64,000 bases of DNA. Source: an uncultured Pelagimonas sp. (GTDB lineage: Bacteria > Pseudomonadota > Alphaproteobacteria > Rhodobacterales > Rhodobacteraceae). A program made the translations under genes and the position numbers. Of this stretch, positions 35,683 to 45,701 are shown one piece after another. The notes under the pieces are model-generated. The model did not search any database. It saw nothing but the letters and a program-made list of their open reading frames with translations, and was not told where the DNA came from. Position 1 is the stretch's first letter. Every line of letters begins with the position of its first letter. Where the stretch lies: contig CANMPP010000002.1 of assembly GCA_947499735.1 (NCBI GenBank), forward strand, positions 124,001 through 188,000, written 5' to 3'.

Positions 35683-37107
35683 CTATTTCAGGATCTTTTG
35701 TGCAGCCTCCCCTAAATTGCGGGCCGATTTTATTAGGGTTTTTGGACCTTGCCCCGAGAACCCCAGCGCAAACCCATCTTTTTCAAGCGGTTCAAGAGCG
35801 GTATCTGACAACAAGCGCCCGCCGATGTTGGCCCGCTTTTGCACCTGCTGCAAGAGTGCTTTTGGAACAGGGCGGTTTAATTGTGCCACCAAATGCAATC
35901 CCTGCTCTGGGCAGGTCACATTCCAAAGGCCGCCGCCACTGTCGCGTAATTCTGGTACGATGAGATCTCGAACATCACGATATTTAGACCGCATACGGTT
36001 GATATGTCGTGAAAGCGCGCCAGAAGATAGTAAATCGGCCATGGCACTTTGTTCCAATGTCGGGGAAAATCGATCCACCGTTTGGCGCAACGTGGTCATA
36101 CGGGTGATGATGTTTTCGGGCGCGACCACATAGCCCAGCCGCAATCCGGGAAATAGCGTTTTGGAAAACGTACCAATATAGATCACGCGCCCGGCCTGAT
36201 CGATGCCTGCCAACGCCGTCAATGGGGGGCCGCTATAGCGAAATTCGCTGTCATAGTCATCTTCTAGGATCCAAGCGCCTGTTTGGGATGCCCAATCCAA
36301 TAACGCGATCCGCCGCGCCATGCTCATAACAACGCCGGTTGGAAATTGATGCGATGGTGTCACATAGGCCAGATGGGCTTTAGGTGCGCGTTCTAGCCCG
36401 GTGGTGACATCTAAACCTTGTGCATCAACGGGCACCGGAATGGCCCGAACACCTGCCGAAACAAACGCGCGTTGTGCGGATGGATATCCGGGATTTTCTA
36501 TCCATCCTGCTTTGCCTTCGGCTTCAATAGCGCGCAGGCTGAGATGCAGGCCAAGCTGCGTGCCCGCGACAATCATAATTTGATCCGGGTGGCATAAAAC
36601 GCCACGGGTCGTGGCGATATGCTGGGCCAAAATAGACCGTAACTCAGGCAGGCCGCGCGGGTCACCATATCCTAGATCTGTGGATTTCAGACGGCGAATG
36701 CACCGTGTCATGGCGCGACGTAGATCTTCCAACACCGCATCATCAACCGAGGTCATCCCCAGATCAAAGGGACGACTTTCAACATGCGATGTAACCTGCT
36801 GAGGCGTTGAATGTGATTGCACCGTTTGGCGGGTTGGCAGGGGCAGGTTCATGGCAACATATGTTCCCGATCCTTGCCGTGCCTCGGCCAATTCTTCTGA
36901 CAGCAACCGTTCATAGGCCGCAACGACTGAATTGCGCCGAACGCCCATCTGCTGCGCCAATGTGCGGCTGGCAGGCAGGCGTGCGCCCTTTGCCAATCGC
37001 CCGGCAAGAATAGCCTCGCGCAGGGCCAGATAAAGGCGTGTGGATTGGTCGCCAATGCCATCCGGTAGGGTGATTGGAAAATCTGTTGGTGAAAAATTGG
37101 TTGCCAT
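35683..37107 (-). CDS. MocR-type (GntR-HTH / aminotransferase) transcriptional regulator
   Basis: About 474 residues: GntR-type winged helix-turn-helix (about 20-85, GARLPASRTLAQQMGVRRNSVVAAYE), linker, and a fold-type I aminotransferase domain with the PLP lysine in FSKTLFPGLRLGY. MocR regulators such as PdxR sense PLP or amino compounds. Start at ATG 37107; a longer frame begins with TTG 37165 and includes the operator region. Divergent from a pyridoxamine-oxidase-like flavin-binding gene, which is the probable target. Confidence 0.88.
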   Translation of the reverse strand: MATNFSPTDFPITLPDGIGDQSTRLYLALREAILAGRLAKGARLPASRTLAQQMGVRRNSVVAAYERLLSEELAEARQGSGTYVAMNLPLPTRQTVQSHSTPQQVTSHVESRPFDLGMTSVDDAVLEDLRRAMTRCIRRLKSTDLGYGDPRGLPELRSILAQHIATTRGVLCHPDQIMIVAGTQLGLHLSLRAIEAEGKAGWIENPGYPSAQRAFVSAGVRAIPVPVDAQGLDVTTGLERAPKAHLAYVTPSHQFPTGVVMSMARRIALLDWASQTGAWILEDDYDSEFRYSGPPLTALAGIDQAGRVIYIGTFSKTLFPGLRLGYVVAPENIITRMTTLRQTVDRFSPTLEQSAMADLLSSGALSRHINRMRSKYRDVRDLIVPELRDSGGGLWNVTCPEQGLHLVAQLNRPVPKALLQQVQKRANIGGRLLSDTALEPLEKDGFALGFSGQGPKTLIKSARNLGEAAQKILK

Positions 37108-37116
37108 ATTGCTATC

Positions 37117-37142
37117 AAATTGGACCGTTTGTGATCCAATTT
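37117..37142. promoter_or_regulatory. inverted repeat, candidate MocR operator
   Basis: AAATTGGA (37117-37124) and TCCAATTT (37135-37142) form perfect 8-bp arms with a 10-nt spacer, inside the 86-bp gap between the MocR gene and its divergent neighbour. The position suits control of both genes. Confidence 0.5.
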
Positions 37143-37193
37143 TGTTGCTTATATCCGGCCAAAGCAAGCTGAAAAGAAGAAGGAGCGGTCGTC

Positions 37194-37913
37194 ATGACGA
37201 CACACATCGCAAGCTACCCCGTTGACCAAGTGAACAAAGTCAAACGCGCGCATGAGCGTGGGTCTTATGATCACAAGACAGTCCATGGCATTTTGGATGC
37301 GGCGGTTCTGTGCCATATTTCTTGGGTTCGGGAGGGTCAGCCCTTTTGTACGCCTACGATGTTTTGGCGTCAGGGCACGACGTTGTATTGGCATGGATCC
37401 AGCGCCAGCCGCATGATCAAAACGCAGCGTGAGACGCTGCCAGTTTGCCTAACTGTCACACATTTGGACAGTTTGATTGCCGCACGCAGCGGTATGCATC
37501 ATTCCTCTGATTATCGTTCTGTTATGGCCTTTGGGCTTGCGCAGCTTGTTGTGGACCCAGAGGAAAAACGCCAAGGGGCGATTGATATGGTTGATCGCCT
37601 GTTTCCGGGGCGCAGTGCGGGCTTGCGCGACATCACTGAACAAGAGTTGAAAGCGACCAGCTTTATCAAGATGGACATTGAAAAAGCATCCGCCAAGATC
37701 CGTGATGGGCATGTTAGCGATGATGAGGCCGATTATGCACTGCCAATTCATGCGGAACGCATTCCGGTGACGACAATTTTGGGCGCACCATCCCCTTGTC
37801 CTAGATCGCATGATTTGGCCCAGCGTCCTGATGACCTTGCTTCATATCAAGAAGGCCGACGCCTAGATGAGGTGTTGGTGCAGGCGCAAAAGGACACGTT
37901 TGGTCAGGACTAA
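37194..37913 (+). CDS. pyridoxamine 5'-phosphate oxidase family (flavin-binding) protein
   Basis: 239-residue split-barrel flavoprotein of the Pyridox_ox_2 type ('flavin-nucleotide-binding protein'). The N-terminus shows KRAHERGSYDHKTVHGIL, typical of the subfamily, then HISWVREGQPFCTPTMFWRQGTTLYWHGS and FLIAARSGMHHS-like residues (DSLIAARSGMHHSSDYRSV). The redox or ligand role is unknown. Divergent from a MocR regulator, a recurring arrangement. Convergent with the OmpA-fusion gene, 4 bp apart. Confidence 0.85.
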   Translation: MTTHIASYPVDQVNKVKRAHERGSYDHKTVHGILDAAVLCHISWVREGQPFCTPTMFWRQGTTLYWHGSSASRMIKTQRETLPVCLTVTHLDSLIAARSGMHHSSDYRSVMAFGLAQLVVDPEEKRQGAIDMVDRLFPGRSAGLRDITEQELKATSFIKMDIEKASAKIRDGHVSDDEADYALPIHAERIPVTTILGAPSPCPRSHDLAQRPDDLASYQEGRRLDEVLVQAQKDTFGQD

Positions 37914-37917
37914 GCCG

Positions 37918-39474
37918 TTACTTGATCCAAATTTCGACACGCCGGTTGACCTGCCGTCCCCATTCTGTGTCATCACAGGCCATGGGCAGGGCTTGGCCAT
38001 AGCCCAGCGTGTCGATTTTGAATTGTGCGTTTTCTGGTGCTGTATTCATCTGATCTAAAACGGCGTCGCGCACAGCGTTTGCGCGGCGTTGGGCAATGTC
38101 GCGATTGGCGCTGGATGGACCGAGCCCATCAGAAAACCCGATGAAATGCAGGTGCTGACCGTCATATTCACCAATGTCCAACGCTTCTGCCAGTTGTAAA
38201 ACGTTAGAGCGGGATTGCGCGTCAAGTCGGGCCGATCCCGGTTCAAAACGAAAAGACGTTGTCAGGCGCTGCATGTGTTGCAGCGTTTTTGACATGTCCT
38301 GAAGTGTGGCAAATGCCTCTTGGGTTTGCGCAACAGCGATCGCATTGGTCAAACGATCCCCTTGAAGATCGATAGGAATGGTTTCTGGTGACTGATCCAC
38401 AAAGCCAGCGCGCCGAATTGCAATTTGTGCAGCAAAGGTCCGGGTATGACCTATGAAATCGCGCACCAAAGCGGGCAGGCGGCGCGCAGGGGTGTAAAGT
38501 AAGAGGGGCTTGGTCAGTGGGTAATCTTCGGTTTTGATTGAATGACGTGCGGCTTGCTGCTGAAAACCACAGCCACCCGCCAGTGTTAGCCCCTTGTTGC
38601 TGCCAATCGCGGAAATACTGACCAGCCCCAAACCCAACGGATCCTTTGAAACCGCGTTGGATAGTGCATCTTCATGCTCATGCCATTCAATATCCTCGGC
38701 CATGTTGGCCTTGATAGGGCGTAGCAGGCGATCTTCGATGCTTTGCGTCAATCCATGTTCTGGATTGAGAAGATGCACGGTGATACCGGCATCTGGCCCG
38801 CCTAAATCCTGCCAGTTCTGAATATTGCCCGCCAAGATCTCTGCGAGATGTTGCATGGAAATGCGATCAATCGCGTTGCGGTTTGATACGATTGGCACAA
38901 CTGCGTTTAGGCCGATGATGTGGCTACGATTGACTTCTGTCAAATCGCCAAGCCCCTTTTCTTGGGCGTGTTCTGCTTCGTCTTGTCGGATCTCACGCAT
39001 GGATAGAACCAGATCTGCCTGTCCCGCAATCAGCTGCGCAAAGCCGTCTGCACTGGAAGACAGATCGACATGAAATCGACCGATGATACGCAATTGGTCT
39101 GATATCTCGTATGTCATCTTTTGTGCGCTGCGTGGTATCGGCGTAACCGTGTAACCCATGCGTGCGCCAAAGCTTTCCAAGAGTGCGGGTAACAGTGTTT
39201 TGCCCAAACTGTCGGCACCGGCAAAGGTCACGTCCGCGACATAATCGGTTAAAGAAGGACACCCCGGACCTTCGCATAGCACACCTGATCCATCTAAGGT
39301 CAGTTCGCCATAGTCGGTTTGTAGCCGGTAAAAATCGCCATCAAAGCCCAACAATGTACCGCTTAATTCAATTGCGCCATCGCGCGAACGGATGGTCACA
39401 TCCTGTCCCATGGCCGGAATTGTGAACAACGTCGTTAGGAAAACGGCGATAAGCGCCACGAAGCTGTTTCGCAT
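37918..39474 (-). CDS. periplasmic substrate-binding (PstS-like) / OmpA fusion protein
   Basis: 518 residues. Signal peptide (about 1-24, ending AMGQ); a short N-terminal beta region with a CEGPGC pair; a PstS-like phosphate-binding-protein domain (about 80-370, with HIIGLNAVVPIVSNRNAID and IQNWQDLGGPDAGITVHL); and a C-terminal OmpA/MotB domain (about 400-518, IGFSDGLGPSSANRDIAQRR ... NRRVEIWIK) for peptidoglycan anchoring. Start at ATG 39474; the longer frame to 39555 precedes the signal peptide. No pst transporter genes are nearby, so it may bind a phosphate-like ligand at the cell wall. Confidence 0.82.
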   Translation of the reverse strand: MRNSFVALIAVFLTTLFTIPAMGQDVTIRSRDGAIELSGTLLGFDGDFYRLQTDYGELTLDGSGVLCEGPGCPSLTDYVADVTFAGADSLGKTLLPALLESFGARMGYTVTPIPRSAQKMTYEISDQLRIIGRFHVDLSSSADGFAQLIAGQADLVLSMREIRQDEAEHAQEKGLGDLTEVNRSHIIGLNAVVPIVSNRNAIDRISMQHLAEILAGNIQNWQDLGGPDAGITVHLLNPEHGLTQSIEDRLLRPIKANMAEDIEWHEHEDALSNAVSKDPLGLGLVSISAIGSNKGLTLAGGCGFQQQAARHSIKTEDYPLTKPLLLYTPARRLPALVRDFIGHTRTFAAQIAIRRAGFVDQSPETIPIDLQGDRLTNAIAVAQTQEAFATLQDMSKTLQHMQRLTTSFRFEPGSARLDAQSRSNVLQLAEALDIGEYDGQHLHFIGFSDGLGPSSANRDIAQRRANAVRDAVLDQMNTAPENAQFKIDTLGYGQALPMACDDTEWGRQVNRRVEIWIK

Positions 39475-39620
39475 GGAAAAGGGTCCAGTGTTGATGGTTA
39501 GTAACGTAAAAGTCTGAGGCACGCGTATTGGTTTCAATCTAAACCACGCAAGCACTGGTGGGTTTCTGCAGGCCTGTCACGACAAAGCAAACCGTGCGAC
39601 GCATACTGACTTTTCGATAG

Positions 39621-39649
39621 AAAAAGGCGGCAAATTGCGTTTGCCGCCT
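39621..39649 (-). terminator. rho-independent terminator of secA
   Basis: Perfect 10-bp stem AGGCGGCAAA/TTTGCCGCCT (39625-39634, 39640-39649), 5-nt loop, with an A run at 39621-39625 giving Ts on the minus strand. It is 33 bp past the secA stop. Confidence 0.88.
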
Positions 39650-39682
39650 ATGATCTGTCATCTGATCGCTGCCTGCTTTGAA

Positions 39683-42400
39683 TTAAGCAAGTTTGCCGTG
39701 GCAGTGTTTGAACTTTTTACCCGATCCGCAGGGGCAGGCGTCGTTGCGGCCTGGATTTCCCCATGTTGACGGATCGTTTTCGTCAAACCCGGCCAAAGCT
39801 TCGCCTGGGGTCGCATCCGATGGTGGGGGTGCCACAGCTTGCGCTGCAGCCTGTTGTTGGGCCGCGGCACGCAACATTTCCTGCTGTTGCAGAATCTGCT
39901 GGCGCATCTGTTCTTGTTCTTCTTCGGTCATCGGGCGCACTTGTGCCAGTTGGCCTGTGACGTCCGAGCGTAGACCGTCCAAGAGGCCTTCAAACAGTTG
40001 GAAGGCTTCGTTCTTGAACTCGTTGATCGGATCGCGCTGGGCATAGCCACGGAACCCAACGACCGAGCGGAGATGTTCCAGCGTCAAAAGATGTTCGCGC
40101 CATTTCGAGTCAATCGCGTTCAGCAAGACTTGCTTTTGGATCTTAGCAAAGGTTTCCTGACCGAAAGCGGTTTCTTTTTCACCCATGGATTCATCGCTGG
40201 CGGCCTCAAGGCGTTCGCGGATCACGTCCTGATCAACGCCGTCCTCGTCTTTCCAACCAATGATAGGCAGGTCCACACCGAGCTTTTCAATGCACGCCGC
40301 ATAGAGGCCTTCCATGTCCCACTGTTCAGCATAAGATTTTTCAGGAGCATGCGCTTCAACCAGATCGTCGATAACATCATGACGCATATCTGCGACGATC
40401 TCGGTTGGGTTCTCGTCTTCCAGAATTTCGCGACGTTGCGAAAAGATGACCTTCCGCTGATCATTCATGACGTCGTCAAATTTCAGCAGGTGCTTACGGA
40501 TGTCAAAGTTACGACCTTCGACTTTCGCTTGTGCCCGTTCCAAGGATTTATTCACCCATGGGTGAATAATCGCTTCACCCTCTTTCATACCCAAACGGCT
40601 GAGAACTTTGTCCAGACGTTCGGATCCAAAAATGCGCATCAAGTCATCTTCCAAAGACAGGAAGAATGACGAACGCCCCGGATCCCCCTGACGACCGGAA
40701 CGACCGCGCAGCTGGTTATCAATGCGGCGGCTTTCATGGCGTTCGGTTGCCAGAACAAATAGGCCGCCCGCGTCTTTGACGGCCTGCTCGTCGCCGCTAT
40801 GTGCGGCTTCGATTTCGGCGCGGATCGCAGCCTGATCACCATCTGGATTGGCTGCGATGGCTTCGAGCACTTTGAATTCAACATTGCCGCCCAGCTTAAT
40901 GTCGGTTCCGCGACCCGCCATGTTGGTTGCGATGGTGATCGCGCCCAGCTTGCCCGCATCCGCAACAATCTGCGCTTCTTGCTCATGCTGGCGTGCGTTC
41001 AAAACATTGTGCGTTAGGCCAGCAGCGGTCAGTAATTGTGACAGCAATTCAGACTTTTCAATCGATGTTGTTCCGACCAGAACGGGTTGACCCTTTTCAT
41101 GGGCCAGTTTGATTTCTTCAACGATGGCGTCGTATTTTTCTTTGGGCGTGCGATACACTTTGTCGTCATCATCAATACGCGCGACGGGCACGTTTGTCGG
41201 AACTTCGACAACACCCAAGCCGTAAATCTGTGCAAATTCTTCTGCTTCGGTCAGGGCCGTACCCGTCATTCCGGACAGGCGTTCGTATAGGCGGAAATAG
41301 TTTTGGAATGTCACCGAGGCCAGTGTAACGTTTTCAGGCTGAATCGCGCAGCCTTCTTTGGCTTCAATCGCCTGATGCAGACCATCGGACAGGCGGCGGC
41401 CCTGCATCATGCGTCCTGTGAATTCATCGATCAGGATCACTTCACCATCGCGCACGATATAGTCCTGATCCTTCACATGCATCTTATGCGCACGCAGGCC
41501 GTTATTGATGTGATGCACAATTGTTGTGCTTTCGGGATCGTACAACGATTGCCCTTCTGGCAACAAACCGCGCGCTTGCAAATGCTGCTCGAGGAATTCA
41601 TTGCCCTCATCGGTGAAATTCACCGAGCGTTGCTTTTCATCGATGTCATAATGTTCGTCCAGAAGATCAGGGATCAGCGCGTCGACGCTTTGATAGAGTT
41701 CCGAGCGATCCTGTGAAGGACCGGAAATGATCAGCGGGGTACGGGCTTCGTCGATCAGGATAGAATCCACTTCGTCAACAATCGCGAAATAATGATCCCG
41801 TTGGTTCATTTGAGATAGCTCAGATTTCATATTATCGCGCAGATAATCAAAACCCAGCTCGTTGTTCGTTGCATAGGTGATGTCGCAGGCATAGGCCTCG
41901 CGCTTTTCATCATCTGGCTGGCGTGGGTAAACGACGCCGGTCGTCATGCCCAATGTCGCATAGACTTTTGCCATCCATTCCGCATCGCGACGCGCCAGAT
42001 AGTCGTTCACGGTGACGATATGCACACCACGTCCGGTCAACGCATTCAGATAGGCCGGGAATGTGGCCATAAGGGTCTTACCCTCACCCGTCTTCATTTC
42101 TGAAATGTTGCCCTGATGCAGGAAAATGCCACCCATCAACTGAACGTCATGCGCGCGCAGGCCCAGAGCACGTTTTGCACCTTCGCGACAATTGGCGAAA
42201 GCCTCGGGTAAAAGATCGTCCAGCGTTTCGCCAGCTGTGATGCGTGTCTTTAATTCTTCTGTCTTTGCGATGAGATCTTCATCGCTAAACGCCCCGTAAG
42301 TTTCTTCCAGAGCATTGATTTTCGCAACTAGAGGACGGGTCGCTTTGACCTTGCGATCGTTTGGTGTGCCAAAGATCTTGCGCGTGATGTTTCCCAGCAT
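39683..42400 (-). CDS. secA: preprotein translocase ATPase SecA
   Basis: 905-residue motor of the Sec export pathway. Walker A MKTGEGKT (102-109), the [19 protein letters not shown] Walker B region, [10 protein letters not shown], and the C-terminal zinc motif [14 protein letters not shown] for SecB/lipid interaction. Start at ATG 42400 ([11 protein letters not shown]), the standard N-terminus; a frame five residues longer is less likely. Divergent from a parvulin gene and ended by a strong terminator. Confidence 0.98.
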   Translation of the reverse strand: MLGNITRKIFGTPNDRKVKATRPLVAKINALEETYGAFSDEDLIAKTEELKTRITAGETLDDLLPEAFANCREGAKRALGLRAHDVQLMGGIFLHQGNISEMKTGEGKTLMATFPAYLNALTGRGVHIVTVNDYLARRDAEWMAKVYATLGMTTGVVYPRQPDDEKREAYACDITYATNNELGFDYLRDNMKSELSQMNQRDHYFAIVDEVDSILIDEARTPLIISGPSQDRSELYQSVDALIPDLLDEHYDIDEKQRSVNFTDEGNEFLEQHLQARGLLPEGQSLYDPESTTIVHHINNGLRAHKMHVKDQDYIVRDGEVILIDEFTGRMMQGRRLSDGLHQAIEAKEGCAIQPENVTLASVTFQNYFRLYERLSGMTGTALTEAEEFAQIYGLGVVEVPTNVPVARIDDDDKVYRTPKEKYDAIVEEIKLAHEKGQPVLVGTTSIEKSELLSQLLTAAGLTHNVLNARQHEQEAQIVADAGKLGAITIATNMAGRGTDIKLGGNVEFKVLEAIAANPDGDQAAIRAEIEAAHSGDEQAVKDAGGLFVLATERHESRRIDNQLRGRSGRQGDPGRSSFFLSLEDDLMRIFGSERLDKVLSRLGMKEGEAIIHPWVNKSLERAQAKVEGRNFDIRKHLLKFDDVMNDQRKVIFSQRREILEDENPTEIVADMRHDVIDDLVEAHAPEKSYAEQWDMEGLYAACIEKLGVDLPIIGWKDEDGVDQDVIRERLEAASDESMGEKETAFGQETFAKIQKQVLLNAIDSKWREHLLTLEHLRSVVGFRGYAQRDPINEFKNEAFQLFEGLLDGLRSDVTGQLAQVRPMTEEEQEQMRQQILQQQEMLRAAAQQQAAAQAVAPPPSDATPGEALAGFDENDPSTWGNPGRNDACPCGSGKKFKHCHGKLA

Positions 42401-42576
42401 TGTCGGCCTGTCCACGTGTTAACTGCGTTCATTCGGCATCTGCTTGCCCGCCGCGCTTTCAACCCATATGAGTTATGGAAAGCAATTCTCGCGTCACAGA
42501 GCCACATGGGCATGTAAGCGGCGTGAGGTTCAGTGTCAACGTCACGGCTCTGTGGCAAGTCTATAAGGATGAAAAG

Positions 42577-43440
42577 ATGACCAAATCGCGTGGTATTGTG
42601 ATGGCTGGATGCCTTTGGTTGGCCAGCACCCCGGTTTTTGCTGAAGGCTTGTCTTCTGGCGAGAACATGACGACCGAGTCAGTTGTGGCCATTGTGAATG
42701 GCGTCGAGGTGACATTGGGCCATATGCAGATGATTTATTCTACATTGCCTGAACAAGTTCAGAACCTCCCAGCCGACCGACTTTGGGAAGGTGTTTTGGA
42801 ACAGGTGATTCAGCAAGAGGTTCTGGCCCAATCTGAAGAGGCGCAAGAAACGTTCCGTGTGCGTCTTGCTGTAGAAAATGAACGCCGGTCTCGATTGGCC
42901 GCGGAAGTGCTGGCAGAAGTAGCAGAAAATGCGACATCTGTTGGGGCGATTGAGCTAGAATATAAAAGTATTTATGAGGCCGGTGCTGAAACTTTTGAAT
43001 ATCGCGCGTCCCATATACTGGTTGAAACAGAAGAACAGGCTTTGGAGATTATTGCGGAATTGGAAGCAGGGGCAGATTTCGCGGAACTGGCTGCCGAAAA
43101 ATCCACTGGCCCATCTGGTCCATCAGGCGGTGATCTGGGATGGTTCGCGGATGGCCAAATGGTGACGCCGTTTGAAAACGCGGTCAAAGAGCTGGATCGC
43201 GAAGGCATCAGTGCGCCTGTCGAAACACAGTTCGGCTGGCATGTCATCAAGCTTTTTGAAACGCGCGTGAAGGCCGCACCATCGTTGGAATCTGTTTACA
43301 ATGAATTGGCGGCAAATGTTCAGAGCCGTGCGATCGATAACTTTATCCAAGGGAAAACGGAATCTGCGCATATCGAACGGTTATTCGCGACTGATGTTGA
43401 CCCGAGTGCTGTCACTCAGATTGAGATGTTGAACCAATAA
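42577..43440 (+). CDS. periplasmic parvulin-type peptidyl-prolyl isomerase
   Basis: 287 residues: signal peptide ending PVFAEG; a SurA-N-like helical region (about 30-130); and a PpiC/parvulin domain (about 140-245: YRASHILVETEEQALEII ... GDLGWFADGQMVTPFE ... TQFGWHVIKLFE). Assists folding of exported proteins, which fits its position divergent from secA. Start at ATG 42577 at the head of the signal peptide. The TAA stop overlaps the ATG of argJ by one base, so the two are translationally coupled. Confidence 0.92.
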   Translation: MTKSRGIVMAGCLWLASTPVFAEGLSSGENMTTESVVAIVNGVEVTLGHMQMIYSTLPEQVQNLPADRLWEGVLEQVIQQEVLAQSEEAQETFRVRLAVENERRSRLAAEVLAEVAENATSVGAIELEYKSIYEAGAETFEYRASHILVETEEQALEIIAELEAGADFAELAAEKSTGPSGPSGGDLGWFADGQMVTPFENAVKELDREGISAPVETQFGWHVIKLFETRVKAAPSLESVYNELAANVQSRAIDNFIQGKTESAHIERLFATDVDPSAVTQIEMLNQ

Positions 43441-44669
43441 TGGCGGAAATTACGAAACGGTCCCCGCTGGCGCCTGAAGAATTTCCGGACCTCCCGGAAA
43501 TCGCAGGTGTGCGCTTTGCAACTGTTGAGGCCGGTATAAAATACCAAGGCCGGCCTGACGTCATGTTGGCGCAATTGGATGCGGACAGTGTCGTTGCTGG
43601 TGTTTTTACGCGTTCGGCAACACGCGCTGCGCCTGTTCTGGACTGTCAGGCCAAGATTGGTGTGGATAGCGACGTTGGCGCAGCGATTTTGGTCAATGCA
43701 GGAAATGCCAATGCCTTTACCGGCAAGAATGGTCAAACCTCTGTCGACGCCGTAACTGATGCGGTTTCCAAAGCCGTCGGCCTGCCAAGCGAGCGTGTGT
43801 TTACCGCATCGACAGGTGTTATCGGTGAACCATTACCCCATGAGCGGATCACGTCAAAGATTGATGATCTCGTGCAAGGGCTGTCTGCGTCGGGTATTCA
43901 AAATGCCGCGCATGCCATTATGACCACAGACACATTTGCCAAAGGGGCAAGCGCTGAGGTCGAAATCGATGGTCATATCGTCAAGTTGGCGGGTATTGCC
44001 AAAGGGTCAGGCATGATCGCGCCGGATATGGCGACGATGCTCGTCTATATCTTTACGGATGCTGTGATAACGCGTTCGGATCTGCAATCCATGGTCTCTG
44101 AGACAGTCGATAAGACATTCAACTGCATCACGGTTGATAGCGATACATCCACGTCTGACATGCTGTTGGTCGGTGCAACCGGTGGCTCTGGCGTATCCGT
44201 TGCCCGTGGGGACGACATGTTTGAAGCAGCTCTGGAAGCGGTCATGTTGGATCTTGCGCATCAAGTCGTATGTGATGGCGAGGGTGCTACGAAATTCGTT
44301 ACGGTGTCCGTGACTGGCGCTGAAACAGATGCGGATGCACGCACCCATGCGCTTTCGATTGCCAATTCACCTTTGGTCAAAACGGCAATCGCCGGCGAAG
44401 ATCCGAATTGGGGGCGCATCGTGATGGCGATTGGCAAATCTGGGGCGGCGGCCGATCGGGATCGTTTGTCGATCTCTTTTGGCGATGTCTTGGTTGCAGC
44501 GAATGGTTGGGTCTCTCCTGATTATCAGGAAGAAGACGGTGCGGCACAGATGCGCGAGCAGGAGATTGAAATCAATGTTGATCTAGGGTTGGGGCAGGGT
44601 GAAGCCAAAATTTGGACCTGTGATCTGACCCATGGGTATATTTCAATCAATGCGGATTACCGTTCGTAA
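43440..44669 (+). CDS. argJ: glutamate N-acetyltransferase / amino-acid acetyltransferase
   Basis: 409-residue ArgJ of arginine biosynthesis, which recycles acetyl groups from acetylornithine to glutamate. The autocatalytic cleavage site is ATML at 198-201, with Thr199 as the new N-terminal nucleophile of the beta chain, preceded by KGSGMIAPDM. C-terminus EIWTCDLTHGYISINADYR-like (KIWTCDLTHGYISIN) is standard. Coupled to the upstream parvulin gene; mutT follows 49 bp downstream. Confidence 0.96.
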   Translation: MAEITKRSPLAPEEFPDLPEIAGVRFATVEAGIKYQGRPDVMLAQLDADSVVAGVFTRSATRAAPVLDCQAKIGVDSDVGAAILVNAGNANAFTGKNGQTSVDAVTDAVSKAVGLPSERVFTASTGVIGEPLPHERITSKIDDLVQGLSASGIQNAAHAIMTTDTFAKGASAEVEIDGHIVKLAGIAKGSGMIAPDMATMLVYIFTDAVITRSDLQSMVSETVDKTFNCITVDSDTSTSDMLLVGATGGSGVSVARGDDMFEAALEAVMLDLAHQVVCDGEGATKFVTVSVTGAETDADARTHALSIANSPLVKTAIAGEDPNWGRIVMAIGKSGAAADRDRLSISFGDVLVAANGWVSPDYQEEDGAAQMREQEIEINVDLGLGQGEAKIWTCDLTHGYISINADYRS

Positions 44670-44718
44670 TTGACAGGCGCGCCGCATCAGTGGCGCACCT
44701 TTCCTTGAGAGGTCACCT

Positions 44719-45117
44719 ATGAAAATGGTTTTGGTGTCAGCGGTTGCGCTGATCGATGTGGATGGACGTGTCCTGTTAGCCCAACGCCCTGAGGGCAAAA
44801 GCATGGCGGGTCTTTGGGAGTTTCCGGGTGGCAAAATCGAAGCTGGGGAAACGCCAGAGGCTGCGTTGATCCGTGAACTACAAGAAGAGTTGGGTATCGA
44901 TACCTGGGAATCTTGTTTGGCGCCTCTAACCTTTGCGTCGCATAAATACGATGATTTCCATTTGCTGATGCCGCTTTTTGCCTGTCGCAAATGGAAGGGA
45001 ATTCCTCAACCTCGTGAGGGGCAGGTGTTAAAATGGGTCAGCGTGCAGGCTTTGCGCGATTATCCCATGCCGCCCGCTGATATTCCGCTTGTCGCGATTC
45101 TGCGTAACTGGCTTTGA
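44719..45117 (+). CDS. mutT: Nudix (deoxy)nucleoside triphosphate pyrophosphohydrolase MutT
   Basis: 132 residues with a complete Nudix box (GX5EX7REUXEEXGU) at about 38-60: Gly38, Glu44, Arg52-Glu53, Glu56-Glu57. Start VLVSAVALIDVDGRVLLAQRP and late FASHKYDDFHLLMPLF are typical of MutT, which hydrolyses 8-oxo-dGTP to prevent mutation. GAGAGG ribosome-binding site. Last gene of the ppiC-argJ-mutT unit. Confidence 0.92.
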   Translation: MKMVLVSAVALIDVDGRVLLAQRPEGKSMAGLWEFPGGKIEAGETPEAALIRELQEELGIDTWESCLAPLTFASHKYDDFHLLMPLFACRKWKGIPQPREGQVLKWVSVQALRDYPMPPADIPLVAILRNWL

Positions 45118-45282
45118 TTCAAGGAAATTTATGAGTTATTGCTAATTTTGATGTAAATGCTAAATAATTCACCATGAATTTGGAATTTTTTTCAATTATG
45201 CCTAAAATTGGATCACTTTTTATATTTTAATGTTCATCTAAATGTCATATTCTTATCCTCGCTAGGTAGGGGAGAAAACCAC
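45118..45282. promoter_or_regulatory. AT-rich intergenic region before the 44-residue gene
   Basis: 165 bp, strongly AT-rich compared with the surrounding genes. It likely carries the promoter of the small gene at 45283. No standard -35/-10 pair is convincing; the ribosome-binding site AGGGGAG (about 45268-45274) is clear. Confidence 0.4.
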
Positions 45283-45417
45283 ATGATGCGCACTATTGTT
45301 CTAGGAAGCTGTGTTTCCATTCAAGGCCAGTTCGAAAAATCACATCCGGATGGTCGTATTTCTGTTCGTGTTGGCGAGAAAGTATTCGTCGGTACACCAG
45401 TTGTAAAAACCGCTTAA
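45283..45417 (+). CDS. small conserved-looking protein, 44 residues
   Basis: Short frame (MMRTIVLGSCVSIQGQF...) with a strong ribosome-binding site AGGGGAG 8-9 nt upstream of tandem ATGs (45283, 45286), its own AT-rich leader and a terminator 66 bp after the stop. The composition looks like a single small beta-barrel: VLGSCVSIQGQF, then GRISVRVGEKVFVGTPV. I have an impression that similar mini-proteins occur in other Rhodobacteraceae, but cannot verify it. No function assigned. A longer frame from 45208 would include the ribosome-binding site and is not adopted. Confidence 0.6.
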   Translation: MMRTIVLGSCVSIQGQFEKSHPDGRISVRVGEKVFVGTPVVKTA

Positions 45418-45482
45418 ACGCTTCCGATCCCGTCGTTCGGGGAGGAGCGATTGGATCAGTATAGGCTGACAAGCGTAAATGA

Positions 45483-45511
45483 AACCGGTCGAATTTTCGG
45501 CCGGTTTTTTT
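45483..45511 (+). terminator. rho-independent terminator of the 44-residue gene
   Basis: Stem AACCGGTCG/CGGCCGGTT (45483-45491, 45498-45506; one U-G pair), 6-nt loop, then T5. Confidence 0.88.
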
Positions 45512-45701
45512 GTGTTTCAAAGCAACGCGGCATGGGTTGTGACAAAGGCGAACAGTTTCGGATCCCTCAATGAAAGACCTACGTATTTTTCCAGTTACTG
45601 GCTTTCTGATTGCGGAGATTGTTTTGATTTAGAAAGCTTTTCAATTTTCTATTTTTTGTGAAAAACGATTTTGAAATATCGTCATTTTATAAGGTTTCGG
45701 C

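Noticed and set aside
45235-45249. TTAA-N7-CTAA upstream of the 44-residue gene considered as CtrA-type site
   Set aside because: One mismatch in a half-site, in AT-rich DNA where such near-matches are likely by chance.
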